The position numbers were made by a program, and so were the translations under genes. A stretch of DNA of 31,392 nucleotides from a virus, in IMG/VR virus record IMGVR_UViG_3300006805_000100, positions 1-31,392 of that record. The stretch is one strand, 5' to 3'. The notes below the pieces were generated by a model. That model did not search any database. It was not told where the DNA came from and worked only from the letters and a program-made list of their open reading frames with translations. Shown one piece after another: positions 21,041-29,987 of the stretch (position 1 is its first letter; each line of letters starts with the position of its first letter).

Positions 21041-21232
21041 CTATTTTTCTATTTCTGGGTAATCATAGGAGTCACAAGCTTCTCCATTTTTGTTCGTTCC
21101 TCGACCATCTAGCCCGAATATGTCAGAGTCATACTCTTTAAATTTCTTTTGTGCTTCTTCCTGAGACTTAAAATCTCGGCAGTCGTAGTCTCTAAACACT
21201 TCCTTACTGTTACAGGGGTTCCATTCGGAGCA
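21041..21232 (-). CDS. Excalibur calcium-binding domain, out of frame with the upstream gene
   Basis: This frame reads CSEWNPCNSKEVFRDYDCRD, then FKSQEEAQKKFKEYDSDIFG and LDGRGTNKNGEAC, close to the Excalibur pattern (DC.DF.sqeEAQ...DP..LDgDgDGiAC). It ends TAG three bases... just before the XhlA-like start. There is no ATG in frame; a -1 shift from the gene at 21109-21654 near 21205 would join them. The frame stays open up to about 21425. Frameshifting, a mutation or a read error are possible. Confidence 0.65.
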   Translation of the reverse strand, partial: CSEWNPCNSKEVFRDYDCRDFKSQEEAQKKFKEYDSDIFGLDGRGTNKNGEACDSYDYPEIEK

Positions 21233-21654
21233 TTTGAGAGAACCTGCTGACCAAGCACATTGATTCCTAATATGGTCACGCCCGTGAAAGTCTGTTGCTT
21301 CGCTGTGATCGTCACGCTCTTCAGGTCTCCTGCCACACTCTGGGAATCTGAAAAGATGTTGGTTGAGCTGTTGATATCGACAATGACTGCTAACACTTCT
21401 GAAAACAGAGCTACATTACTTGCGTTGGCGATGCTTCCTGTGAATGTTCCACTCGTTATTGTCCCGGTAAGAATTGAGAACCCAACATTATTCTTAGTCA
21501 CTCCATTCTTCCAGGTCGTTGGAAGTCCTGAGAGACTAGAATTTATTCCAGTTACTGCGCTAGCGATCGCCAGTGTAACTTGCTGGAATGTTGTTGCATC
21601 CTGTGCTTCGGTTGCATCTTTCAGATTTTTAATTTGATTTCCTTCTACTCTCAT
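21109..21654 (-). CDS. Fibre-like protein, probably continued by the Excalibur domain
   Basis: The start is the Met of MRVEGNQIKNLKDATEAQDA, an ATGA overlap with the upstream gene. The first 25 residues resemble the N-terminal attachment region of phage fibres (IKNL.DATEAQDATT.QQV). The middle is a Thr/Ser/Gly/Val-rich beta repeat (TGTITSGTFTGSIANASN, SVTITAKQQTFTGVTILGI). The last 20 codons of this frame (RKCLETTTAEILSLRKKHKR) look like a shadow of the Excalibur frame. So the real product may change frame near codon 150. Confidence 0.6.
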   Translation of the reverse strand: MRVEGNQIKNLKDATEAQDATTFQQVTLAIASAVTGINSSLSGLPTTWKNGVTKNNVGFSILTGTITSGTFTGSIANASNVALFSEVLAVIVDINSSTNIFSDSQSVAGDLKSVTITAKQQTFTGVTILGINVLGQQVLSNAPNGTPVTVRKCLETTTAEILSLRKKHKRNLKSMTLTYSG

Positions 21655-21839
21655 GACTTTGCCATTAGGTTTGCTTGTTCGGGAGTGACGATCATGACAA
21701 ATGGACATGATCTACACCCAAGTTCGGTGTCTGATTTTTTGTAATAATTACACTCATCACACTTGGTGGTAGCAGTTGGTTTGATAGTTGGATCAAACAT
21801 TCTGACTGACCCCAGTGTGGCTCCGGTAGTCTGCGGCAT
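21651..21839 (-). CDS. Small Cys-rich protein, copy 2 of a tandem pair
   Basis: Sixty-two residues with TATTKCDECNYYKKSDTELG and CRSCPFVMIV. Compared with its neighbour at 21841-22056 it shares TxATTxC....YKK...E.GCR.CP...IV. Four cysteines would bind one zinc. ATGA overlap with the fibre-like gene. Function unknown. Confidence 0.7.
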   Translation of the reverse strand: MPQTTGATLGSVRMFDPTIKPTATTKCDECNYYKKSDTELGCRSCPFVMIVTPEQANLMAKS

Positions 21840-21840
21840 A

Positions 21841-22056
21841 CTATTTGTTCAATTCTTTTAGATAATGCTCTGAATCCCCTACTATCCATGCTGAAGGACA
21901 AGCCCTACACCCTACTTCACTCTCATTTTTCTTGAAGTAGATGTGATTTTCACACTGGGTTGTAGCCTTCGTCATGTCCATGTCTGGAGAAAAGCTATGG
22001 ACTTTTTGCTCTGGAGATTTGGGCTTGTTCTTGACGGGGTTTTCTTGGTGTGACAT
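21841..22056 (-). CDS. Small Cys-rich protein, copy 1 of a tandem pair
   Basis: Seventy-one residues: TKATTQCENHIYFKKNESEV, then GCRACPSAWIV. It resembles the next gene over 35 residues, with one Cys replaced (CENH in place of CDEC). The gap to the next ATG is one base. Its start overlaps the promoter of the signal peptidase-like gene on the other strand. Confidence 0.7.
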   Translation of the reverse strand: MSHQENPVKNKPKSPEQKVHSFSPDMDMTKATTQCENHIYFKKNESEVGCRACPSAWIVGDSEHYLKELNK

Positions 22057-22066
22057 ACTTTTCTGT
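22031..22066 (+). promoter_or_regulatory. Promoter for the plus-strand signal peptidase-like gene
   Basis: Plus strand TTGACG (22031-22036), 17 bases, CATACT (22054-22059). Start near 22066, 20 bases before the ATG. Five of six and four of six consensus bases. Confidence 0.55.
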
Positions 22067-22085
22067 TAATTGATGGGTTAATTTT

Positions 22086-22517
22086 ATGAGTGACTCTACA
22101 AAAATGGCTGTTCTATTCCTGTCGATTCTTTCGGTGGTATTCTTCTTCATGGGAAAACCGAGTAATACTTTGAATGACGAGGTTTATCATGTCGATGGCT
22201 TATCCATGGTTGAATATGGTTTTGATAACAACATAGCTATTTCCGTTAATAAGAGTGATGAGTGCTTGACCGGAGACATTTGTGTTTTCGATTGGATTTC
22301 TACTGAGCAAGTTGGCCACACTTATGTAAAGAAGCTGATCAGAGTTGAAAATGGATGTTACTGGTTTGAAGGAAATCCAAGCGGTATGCATACCTATGAC
22401 TCCAGAAACTTCGGATGCGTTACTGATCAGCAGATTCACATCATTGGCACTGTCAATCCTATTCGCTGTAATTCCGGTCTTCTTTCGTGTTTCAAAGGAT
22501 GGTTTCCTAAATCATAA
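22086..22517 (+). CDS. Type I signal peptidase-like serine protease
   Basis: The only plus-strand gene. A membrane segment (VLFLSILSVVFFFMG, residues 9-23) precedes HVDGLSM, with the catalytic Ser at residue 40. Further boxes of the S26 family follow: LTGDICVFDW (box C), YVKKLIRVENG (catalytic Lys region, about 42 residues after the Ser), and EGNPSGMHTYDSRNFGCV (box E, normally GDN..S.DSR.FG). The size (143 residues) and Ser-Lys spacing resemble short Gram-positive or archaeal forms, which lack the large second domain. It would cleave signal peptides at the outer face of the membrane. Its stop abuts the stop of the convergent gene at 22518. RBS not evident. Confidence 0.8.
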   Translation: MSDSTKMAVLFLSILSVVFFFMGKPSNTLNDEVYHVDGLSMVEYGFDNNIAISVNKSDECLTGDICVFDWISTEQVGHTYVKKLIRVENGCYWFEGNPSGMHTYDSRNFGCVTDQQIHIIGTVNPIRCNSGLLSCFKGWFPKS

Positions 22518-25475
22518 TTATTGCGTGTAGAAAGGATTCAGTTGTTTATTTTGTAAATACTCTTTCAGTTGTTCAGTCAATTTGTCTTTTCCAATTGTTC
22601 TCGCTCCGGTCATTTGTCGTGTCTGTTCTATAATCTTTTTTATTAACTTCACCTGGTCTTCTGGATTGAGTTTCTGGTACTCTGGTTTTTGGATGACCTT
22701 CTCTAAAGACTGACGAATAAGCCCACCAGCATCTTTCTGGAAGACATCGTATTCTTCAGGCGTGAGTTTTGTTTTTGACCCAGCAAATGAAAACTCTCTG
22801 CTCGGCTCTGTTAAGCCAATTTTTCCACCCATTTGTTCAAGTCGCCCAAGCTCTTGAGTCACGGAGTCAGTTCGAGCGGTAGATGGCTTGAAAGGGTTGA
22901 AAAACTGATTTCCTTCATATTGCAATTCGTTACCAAGCGAGTCTCTCTTAGCTGGTAGATTGTCTTTGAGGCCAGGGATTCTATTCATGACAGAATTTTC
23001 TATTCCATCAAATACACCTTCACCCTTCACATCTCTTTTTATTGGGTCTGCTTGTCTAGCTGAAGCTGCAACAATTGCTGGAATGAAGGAAGAAATCTGA
23101 CTGGACAACAAGTTCTGACCATATCTTTTCGGATCATCAAAAGCGTTAATAACATTTGACATCCCTTGAAGAAAAGTCATATCTTTTAATCCTTTTATTG
23201 TCTGCAATGATGCTTCACCTACACCGGGTAAGCCAGTAGCTGATCCTTGTGCCAAATTCGCTCCTCCGGCCAAAATGTATCCAAGAGGAGAAATTTTATC
23301 AAGGTTGTAATACTTTCCTCCAATGAGGATAGAGTTAGGAGTTTTTCCCTGGAGCTCCCAAAGGTTTCTCTCAGTCTCATCAGAAGGAAGTGAGCCCGTG
23401 TAAAGTCCATTCTTACCAAGTTCAAAGCCACCATAACCAAGTCCAGTACCGAGAGTGGCTCTACCTAAAGATTCAGATACTGCGCGCTGACCTGCTCCTC
23501 CATAACCTTGTAGGCCTGCTTTGGCGAATCCAAATGGAGAGTAATCAACAATTCTAGCCGCGACATTTGTCGGGGTCTGGGTAAATGGAATAATGTATTC
23601 TCCCGCAGCGCCAAGAGATTTCTTCAATCCTCGTGCTCCTTGTCCTAATGCATTATTGCTGTTGAATGTTCCGTAAAGAGCATCTTTTGTAGCTTGTTCA
23701 ATGAATGAAACAGGGGGGTTTTCAAAAACATCCCCGATATGCTTTGTAAGTGCCTCGCCTCGTAATCCCCTATTAATTCCATCAACTTTTGCTAGTTCTG
23801 CTATAGATTTCTTAAAGAAAGTTTGTCGGAATATCTTGTCACCTGCACCCAAGCTTCTGAAAACAGCATCAGTGTACTGCTGTAAACCTGGTGGCAGATT
23901 AACTTTTTTATAGTCTACTTTTGATAGGACATCTTCAGGGTCAATTCCAGTTTTAAGAAATTGTCCAGCCTTACCGAATCCCTCAAGCATTCCCTTTCCT
24001 TGTGCTCCCAAACTTGGTAAAGCCTTGGTTCTTTGTCCAGTACCGATAGAGATAAGCTTGTCAAAAAAAGTAGCGGGAATATCTTTAAGGTTTTCGAGTG
24101 CTAACATTGTGGTATTGCCAGTAATGTTTGCAACTTGTGTCGCTGGGTTGGTAAGCAATCCCGCTTTCCATACAGTAGCAAGCTGTTGCCATCCACTTGA
24201 TGGAATAAGCTTGCCTACTTCGTCAAGCATCTGCTGAGTAGCAATTGCTTTGGCATCTCCTTCTAAACCTTGTGCTTTTTTAGAGAGATCTGTAATGCGT
24301 TTCGCATCATCTGCGGTTAGAGAGATTTGTCTCGCTGGATTTAGCTTATTGTGCTTCTGAACTTCTTTTGCAGCATATCTTAAAATCCCTTCAGGTGTGA
24401 GTCGGTTATAGATGGATGCTGCTTGAATAGCCCTACCTGCTTCAGTAAGTTTTGGTGCAACATTTTCTGCAATCTCAACTGCTGAATCAAAGTCTCCCTT
24501 ATTTTGGTAGTGCTTAATAAGCTCCATAGCTGTTGCTACAGAGTCATCATTTGTCCCATTAAGTGCTAAGTCTCTCGCTTCATCAATATTGGACGTGATC
24601 AGTTTGTTGACATTCTTTACAAGCTCATCGGTCTCTCTGGGGGTATATGTACCTGAAACAGCTTTAGCTACTTCCGGATCAGTCATACTAGACTTTTTGA
24701 CTGTTTCGACAAACCCTCTATTGACATTTTTGCTATTTTGTGATAGGCTCTGCGGATATGAAGACTTTAATTCTACTGATCCATTACTTTTTATTCTTCC
24801 TGGGGCTGGTACCGATAGGTCTCTTGTTGGAGAAACTTGGCTTTTTAGAGGGGCGTTTACCGGTACAATTGCTTGGCGCTGTCCTCCTGTTTTCCCTCTG
24901 GACACTGTGGGGATACTTTTTGGAATACTCGCGCGACCATTTCTTACCAAAGAAATACCTCCCTTAATACTTTTTGCTACTCCTGGCAATCCAGCAGTTT
25001 CTAAACCAGCCAGTGGAACTTTTGCCAGTTCAATAGCAGCACTTCCCAATCCTTTCTTACCCGCTACAACTTCATCAGCTACCTTGCCAAAATCGGTCTG
25101 GTAGCTTGTTGTTTTTCCAAGACCTGGAACATTATATTCTTTGTTTGTATATCCTCTACCTTGTGCAGCATTGATTGCCACTTTCGGTGCTTCATAAGCA
25201 GAAATAGCAAATTTCACAGGAGCCTTAATAAAAGATGCTGCTACACCTTTTGCAGTATTAGAAGCCAACCCTCTTACAGAGTTGGCTTTTTTTGCTGCGT
25301 CTTCGTATTGTTTGGCTTGTGCCTGAGCATTGCGAATAGCAACACTACTGTCCCTTCGCGGGGCAACTGGCGTAATTTTCTTCTGCTTAATTTGAAGAGC
25401 TCTACGTTGAATAGCCCCTCCTCTTTTGGCCGGGGCTATTCCTCTTGCTTTTGCTCGTTCAGATATTGCTGACAT
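22518..25475 (-). CDS. Large internal virion-type protein (LPD38-like region)
   Basis: A 985-residue protein, the largest here. The N-terminus is basic (ISERAKARGIAPAKRGGAIQ). The middle is helical, with a tetratricopeptide-like stretch near residues 305-345 (DDSVATAMELIKHYQNKGDF). From about 440 on it reads WKAGLLTNPATQVANITGN, VDYKKVNLPPGLQQYTDAVF, RSLGAGDKIFRQTFFKK and FTQTPTNVAARIVDYSPFG, the pattern of the large polyvalent protein-associated domain LPD38 of short-tailed phages. Such proteins are packaged in the head and ejected with DNA. Its stop codon touches that of the opposite-strand gene. Confidence 0.7.
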   Translation of the reverse strand: MSAISERAKARGIAPAKRGGAIQRRALQIKQKKITPVAPRRDSSVAIRNAQAQAKQYEDAAKKANSVRGLASNTAKGVAASFIKAPVKFAISAYEAPKVAINAAQGRGYTNKEYNVPGLGKTTSYQTDFGKVADEVVAGKKGLGSAAIELAKVPLAGLETAGLPGVAKSIKGGISLVRNGRASIPKSIPTVSRGKTGGQRQAIVPVNAPLKSQVSPTRDLSVPAPGRIKSNGSVELKSSYPQSLSQNSKNVNRGFVETVKKSSMTDPEVAKAVSGTYTPRETDELVKNVNKLITSNIDEARDLALNGTNDDSVATAMELIKHYQNKGDFDSAVEIAENVAPKLTEAGRAIQAASIYNRLTPEGILRYAAKEVQKHNKLNPARQISLTADDAKRITDLSKKAQGLEGDAKAIATQQMLDEVGKLIPSSGWQQLATVWKAGLLTNPATQVANITGNTTMLALENLKDIPATFFDKLISIGTGQRTKALPSLGAQGKGMLEGFGKAGQFLKTGIDPEDVLSKVDYKKVNLPPGLQQYTDAVFRSLGAGDKIFRQTFFKKSIAELAKVDGINRGLRGEALTKHIGDVFENPPVSFIEQATKDALYGTFNSNNALGQGARGLKKSLGAAGEYIIPFTQTPTNVAARIVDYSPFGFAKAGLQGYGGAGQRAVSESLGRATLGTGLGYGGFELGKNGLYTGSLPSDETERNLWELQGKTPNSILIGGKYYNLDKISPLGYILAGGANLAQGSATGLPGVGEASLQTIKGLKDMTFLQGMSNVINAFDDPKRYGQNLLSSQISSFIPAIVAASARQADPIKRDVKGEGVFDGIENSVMNRIPGLKDNLPAKRDSLGNELQYEGNQFFNPFKPSTARTDSVTQELGRLEQMGGKIGLTEPSREFSFAGSKTKLTPEEYDVFQKDAGGLIRQSLEKVIQKPEYQKLNPEDQVKLIKKIIEQTRQMTGARTIGKDKLTEQLKEYLQNKQLNPFYTQ

Positions 25476-25487
25476 AGCTACTTATTC

Positions 25488-27242
25488 CTATTGTTGGTTG
25501 AGTGATGCGTAAAGTGCAGCTAATGGATCAACTGAGTTAAAGTTCTTTCGCTCTCCAGGTGATAGGTAGAGTTGTTGTGGGAAGAGTGAACCGAACTTAG
25601 AAGCTGATTGTGGGTAGTCGCTTAAAAAGTCACTTTGGGCTTCAAGGTAAGCTTGCGGACTTACGAACCCATCCTGTCCTTTCTGTTGAGCGAGGAGTTG
25701 TTGAAGCGTCCCTACTCCGCCTAAGTAATCATCTCCGCTAGAGCCACTGCCTTTTCTTGCAAGGGCAGCCATAGACTGCTGAGCATTGAAGATTTTATCG
25801 AGAACGCTCATTTGAGTTGTTCTCTTCGTATTTAAGATGTCTTGAAGAGCATTGGTTCTCTGAGTTTTGAAGTTGTTGATGTCGCCCTGTTTTGCGGTAT
25901 TTAACTTGGCGAGGAGACCAGCTAGAGAATCAGCATATTGTGCGCCAACACGCTCTTGTTGTTGCATTCGCTGTTCTGAGTCGGCAGTTCCATAACCTGC
26001 ATAGATTGAAAGCAGACGATTAAGATCCTCTTGTTTTGCTTTGTTCAGTTCTGCTTCTCCTGCTTTCTGGTAGTCTTCGTACTGAGGGTTGAGAGACTTG
26101 ATCAAGTCGCGGTATTGGTCAGAGACCTCATCGTATCCGAAGTCTCCTTTCGTTTGTGCTTGGAGAGATGCGATGTACTGATCAAGCATTGCATTTCCAG
26201 TGAGACCGGGTGCCATGCCAGCATTTCTTCCATCTAGCCCATAGCCCCCTCCAAAACGTCCTTGATTGGTTCCCATTGGGTTCTGAATATTTTCTGGGTT
26301 AGTCAACATTTGGATGTTCGTCTGATTTCTTTGATCTTGAGTAGTGACTCCGGGATCCATACCCATAGGAGAGAAATTTTGTTGCTGTGGAGCTTGTGGC
26401 ATTGCAGGAGCAAATTGTGTTCCACCACCATCACTCGCTTCTTCCCTACCTCCTAAGAAATCTCTCAGACTTCTATTCTGATTAGCATACCGAGTTTCTC
26501 GTTCTACGTTTGCGTTGTTGTAGAAAGTTTCACCTCGTGGCCCATATCCAGTAGGGGTGTTGTTGGCGACTCTTCGCTGCTCATCTTGTCTTCTTAGGCT
26601 TTCTTGAGCAATTCGAGCCTGATCTTTTCCTTGCGTGTCGTAAAGGACTGGGACATCATTGCTGATAAATTTGTTCAGACCAAGAGATTCCGTAACACCT
26701 AAGTCTGGGAGTTTTCCTCCCTGTCCGAGTGCTTGTAATCCTTTACCAATAAACCCAGCACCTCCTGCTAAGTTGCTAAGACCTGCCGCGCCTACTTTTT
26801 CTAATCCTGACAATGCTGAACCAAGACCAGTTTTTACTCTGCTGGTCTGAGGTCGTGAATTGGAACTTGTATTTTCGCTCGCAGCTTCTGCGGTGCTTCC
26901 CAAAAGACTCTTACCGATTCCAAGAGCTTTAGAAACTACAGTCGGCTTGCTGCTTGATTTATTTGAGCTGCTGGACTTTGAGGAGCTACTAGAACTCTTA
27001 GCAGTCGAGGTTGAACCTGCTGCGCGGGTCTGTCCTGGTAAGAGTGGCCCGGCTCCGGTAACTACTGCTCCCACACGAGTTTGACCTGGTAAAAGTGGCC
27101 CGGCTCCAACGAGTGGCGCTACAGATTTTTTACTTGAACTGGAAGAGCTTGAACTCTTCTTTTTAGCGGCAGCAGCCGCTTGTGCAGCCTTTGCTCGCTC
27201 TACTTCTCGTTTACTTAATCCCCCTCTACTTTTGCTTGCCAT
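25488..27242 (-). CDS. Internal virion-type protein, Gln/Ser-rich, with a direct repeat
   Basis: 584 residues. The N-terminal 130 residues are Ser/Lys/Ala-rich with a direct repeat GAGPLLPGQTR seen twice (near residues 47 and 67). The middle is Gln, Pro and Gly rich (APQQQNFSPMGMDPG). Residues 375-500 form a long helical region (GEAELNKAKQEDLNRLL, LAKLNTAKQGDINNF). Similar layouts are seen in ejection or neck-associated proteins of short-tailed phages, and it lies between tail genes and the large internal protein. No named family. Confidence 0.6.
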   Translation of the reverse strand: MASKSRGGLSKREVERAKAAQAAAAAKKKSSSSSSSSKKSVAPLVGAGPLLPGQTRVGAVVTGAGPLLPGQTRAAGSTSTAKSSSSSSKSSSSNKSSSKPTVVSKALGIGKSLLGSTAEAASENTSSNSRPQTSRVKTGLGSALSGLEKVGAAGLSNLAGGAGFIGKGLQALGQGGKLPDLGVTESLGLNKFISNDVPVLYDTQGKDQARIAQESLRRQDEQRRVANNTPTGYGPRGETFYNNANVERETRYANQNRSLRDFLGGREEASDGGGTQFAPAMPQAPQQQNFSPMGMDPGVTTQDQRNQTNIQMLTNPENIQNPMGTNQGRFGGGYGLDGRNAGMAPGLTGNAMLDQYIASLQAQTKGDFGYDEVSDQYRDLIKSLNPQYEDYQKAGEAELNKAKQEDLNRLLSIYAGYGTADSEQRMQQQERVGAQYADSLAGLLAKLNTAKQGDINNFKTQRTNALQDILNTKRTTQMSVLDKIFNAQQSMAALARKGSGSSGDDYLGGVGTLQQLLAQQKGQDGFVSPQAYLEAQSDFLSDYPQSASKFGSLFPQQLYLSPGERKNFNSVDPLAALYASLNQQ

Positions 27243-27261
27243 AATTTTTAATTTAGATTTT

Positions 27262-28443
27262 TTAGATTTGATATCTCATTGAACCAACCATGGCTCTATC
27301 TCCTGAGCTCTGGTCTGCACCAGTAGCAGACGTCAAGTTGAATGAGAAGATTGCATTGTTAGCAGCGCTTCCGTTTGTTGGTTGTGAAACCGCACCTGTT
27401 CCTGCCGCTTCGTATACCCACACAGCTCCTCCTAAAGGACTACGGTTAGCTGCTAAGTAAGTACTCAAGACTGAAAATGGAAGTGTAGAAACGAGGGCAG
27501 CTGCTCCAGCTCCGGCAGTACCACCCGAAGAATTAGTCCATTGGAGACGAATGTCTATGGTGTCTGAAAGGATCTTGTACTTGTTGATGAATGTAGCTGT
27601 GTAAGTTGGAGCTGTACCACCAGAAACTGAAATGATCGGAGTGTAGTCTAACCACCGAGTTTCAGTAGTTGGTTTCTGAATTAAGTTCAACTGTGAGTAT
27701 GTTGGCACTGACCAGTTGTAGTTTGGTGTTGAAAACGTAACTGTAGCCGCAAATCTACCGATACATTCGTACGGATCTGTTGAAGCTGCGTTTGTGATAG
27801 TAGAAATTTTCGCGTATTTTTCGTTGGTTGCTGTTGCATTGAAGTCTCCATACTGAGTGGCACTTCCAAATCGGGCAAAACCAATAACCACACCGTCGGT
27901 GACGTTGTAACCAAGATAAGCAAACAAATCTGTTTCTTTACCAGTTAACTCAAGGCCGCCTAAGTTCATTGGGTTGGTCGTTCCCTGAGCAATACTGACT
28001 GATAGAGGAGCGACAACTACTCGGTTGACATCGCCAATTCTGGCTATGATCGGGTCTGTTAGTGACGGGTCGTTTCCATTCAGAGTTTTGAGAGACAGCG
28101 TGATCCCGTTGCTTGAAACAGTGGGCACTATCTTTCCGTTTCTCATCATTCCTTGTGGAGCTGAGAGCATAAGGTCTAACTCTCTACTTGGTGCTACAAG
28201 TCGTACTGTTTCCGATGTGGTGTGAGCGTAAGTAGTAGCAGCGTGGTTTACTGAACTGACTCCTTTGGAGGTAACGTATACGACTTCGTACTTTCCGTTC
28301 TCGTTGAGAGCGTCGTAGACAATCCAGAAAGGCGCTGCAACTGTTGGTAGTAGGTTGAGAGAACCTGAAGTAGCCCCTATCGCAATGTTTGACGTGAGGT
28401 TAGTAGTGAAATTGTCTTGGTGATTAAATGGTGACTGTGGCAT
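27262..28443 (-). CDS. Tail fibre or virion surface protein
   Basis: 393 residues, almost entirely beta in character, rich in Thr, Ser, Gly and Asn. The N-terminus (FNHQDNFTTNLTSNIAIGAT) has the pattern of virion attachment domains that open with a small beta unit (WIVYDALNENGKYEVVYVTS). The C-terminal half (WLDYTPIISVSGGTAPTYTA, SDTIDIRLQWTNSSGG) looks like a receptor-binding sandwich. It follows the stabilisation protein gene by three bases. No specific family recognised. Confidence 0.6.
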   Translation of the reverse strand: MPQSPFNHQDNFTTNLTSNIAIGATSGSLNLLPTVAAPFWIVYDALNENGKYEVVYVTSKGVSSVNHAATTYAHTTSETVRLVAPSRELDLMLSAPQGMMRNGKIVPTVSSNGITLSLKTLNGNDPSLTDPIIARIGDVNRVVVAPLSVSIAQGTTNPMNLGGLELTGKETDLFAYLGYNVTDGVVIGFARFGSATQYGDFNATATNEKYAKISTITNAASTDPYECIGRFAATVTFSTPNYNWSVPTYSQLNLIQKPTTETRWLDYTPIISVSGGTAPTYTATFINKYKILSDTIDIRLQWTNSSGGTAGAGAAALVSTLPFSVLSTYLAANRSPLGGAVWVYEAAGTGAVSQPTNGSAANNAIFSFNLTSATGADQSSGDRAMVGSMRYQI

Positions 28444-28446
28444 AAG

Positions 28447-29985
28447 CTATAAAGTATTAGGCTGGTAAATTGGGTTGAGTTTCTTGATTTGGAATACGAG
28501 AGCGTTCAATTCCCAACTTCCACTCGCTTCGTCTTCGAGGATTTCGACCTGTATATTTCTTCCAATTTTGTTTACTGATACTGAGATGAAGTCTGCTCCG
28601 AGGTTAGATGCTGGTTGGAAGTTTCCTGGTTCTGCACCGATGGCGAATGCTCCTATTGCTCCCACTCCTATTCCTCCTCCACCACTACTTCCGATTGCTA
28701 CTACCTCCGTATTTATGAGCTCACCATCTACATAAATATTGATAGTTACTGTTCCGGTTCTCTTGCCCATATAGAGCAATGTGTTGAGATAGAATTTTTC
28801 TCTTGAGTACTCTTTGAATGAGAATTTTGGAGATAGCCAAGAGGTTGAAAATGATAATTGGTTGTCTGATCGGGAACTGTCGTCAAAGTAGTAGATCTTC
28901 CCATCAGTAGAGGATCCGAAGTACATGCGCGTGTATCCACTTCCGTCCTTGAAAGAGTTGAAACACTGCGCGGCTAATTGCCACTTCCACCAACCTAAGC
29001 GCTGACGGTCATAAGCATGGATCGTATCGTTGTATGCTGAACCTCCAGAGGCGTAAGAAAGATGGTAGCGCTGATCAAAGTACAGTCCGCAAGTGTTCGG
29101 TAGAGCCGACTTCTGAATTGACTTGATATCCGGGTCGATTCGAGTAGAGACAATGTTGGTACGAATCTGGTCGAGAATGTTCGGCTCGTAACCTGTGGCC
29201 AGTACCCCGTATTCGTAGAACATGAAGTTGTCATTCTCTACAGAGTCAATCGTTGCGTGAGAGTCAGTACCTCGAGAAGGGTCAACCATTTCCAAAGAAA
29301 TAGTTCCGGCACTGTCTGCGGCTACTGCCGCTCGGTACAAAGAGCGCTCCTTTACTGCGTACAAGAAGTCTTGGAATTTGTAGAGTCCTTTCAATTTCTG
29401 TCCATCATCTTTCGAAATGTAGATGGAAGTTGCCAATGGATTGGTTGAGACGTTGTATGTAAAATCTCCAATACTTGCATCCGATCCAGAGCGATACAGT
29501 CGTGTTTCGTTTCCACTTGAGCTGTTCCCAAAAGTCCAAAGACATGATTTGTAGAAGATACAATTCGTTCCAATGATTCCGTTGGTCTGAGTTGCCACAG
29601 TGGTACCATCGTAGTATTTGAGGACATCAGTCCCGTTTTGAATGAACAACTTTGCGCCAGCCATGCAAAAGTCTGTCTTCAGTCCTGATGTCCAACCAGA
29701 AGCAATAAGCACAGGTGAACCAGAAGTGATGTCGTAGAGACTTCCCCCTGCCATTGCTACCTGTTTCTTTGTAGCTCCAAGACTGAAGGTGCCAAGACCA
29801 TCTACTTTAGAAACACCTGGAATGGTGCAGAAAAGCACTGTCCCAGGACGTTTTGCTATGGAGTTTTTACCTACGCCATAAACATTCAAAGCACCGGGAC
29901 TTTCGTTATCGGCAATCATGGTGTCTCGCGTATAGGTGTTTTGCCCTTTGGCGAAGTCGTCTAATGTCAGTGCTTCAATAGCCAT
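28447..29985 (-). CDS. Stabilisation/tail-hub-like protein (P22 gp10 or T7 gp12 type)
   Basis: 512 residues. MAIEALTLDDFAKGQNTYTRDTMIADNESPGALNVYGVGKNSIAKRPG is a common opening of tail-hub or 'tail tubular B'-like proteins, where the fibre or knob attaches. Repeated blade-like beta segments follow (FIQNGTDVLKYYDGTTVA, GSDASIGDFTYN, TDGKIYYFDDSSRS), which fits a beta propeller. The C-terminal part carries a Gly-rich stretch (GSSGGGGIGVGAIGAFAIGA). Immediately after the adaptor gene, as in short-tailed phages. Family from pattern, not from a search. Confidence 0.7.
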   Translation of the reverse strand: MAIEALTLDDFAKGQNTYTRDTMIADNESPGALNVYGVGKNSIAKRPGTVLFCTIPGVSKVDGLGTFSLGATKKQVAMAGGSLYDITSGSPVLIASGWTSGLKTDFCMAGAKLFIQNGTDVLKYYDGTTVATQTNGIIGTNCIFYKSCLWTFGNSSSGNETRLYRSGSDASIGDFTYNVSTNPLATSIYISKDDGQKLKGLYKFQDFLYAVKERSLYRAAVAADSAGTISLEMVDPSRGTDSHATIDSVENDNFMFYEYGVLATGYEPNILDQIRTNIVSTRIDPDIKSIQKSALPNTCGLYFDQRYHLSYASGGSAYNDTIHAYDRQRLGWWKWQLAAQCFNSFKDGSGYTRMYFGSSTDGKIYYFDDSSRSDNQLSFSTSWLSPKFSFKEYSREKFYLNTLLYMGKRTGTVTINIYVDGELINTEVVAIGSSGGGGIGVGAIGAFAIGAEPGNFQPASNLGADFISVSVNKIGRNIQVEILEDEASGSWELNALVFQIKKLNPIYQPNTL

Positions 29986-29987
29986 CT

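Noticed and set aside
24589-25104. 171-codon plus-strand frame
   Set aside because: It is the opposite strand of the long virion gene 22518-25475; no independent evidence.
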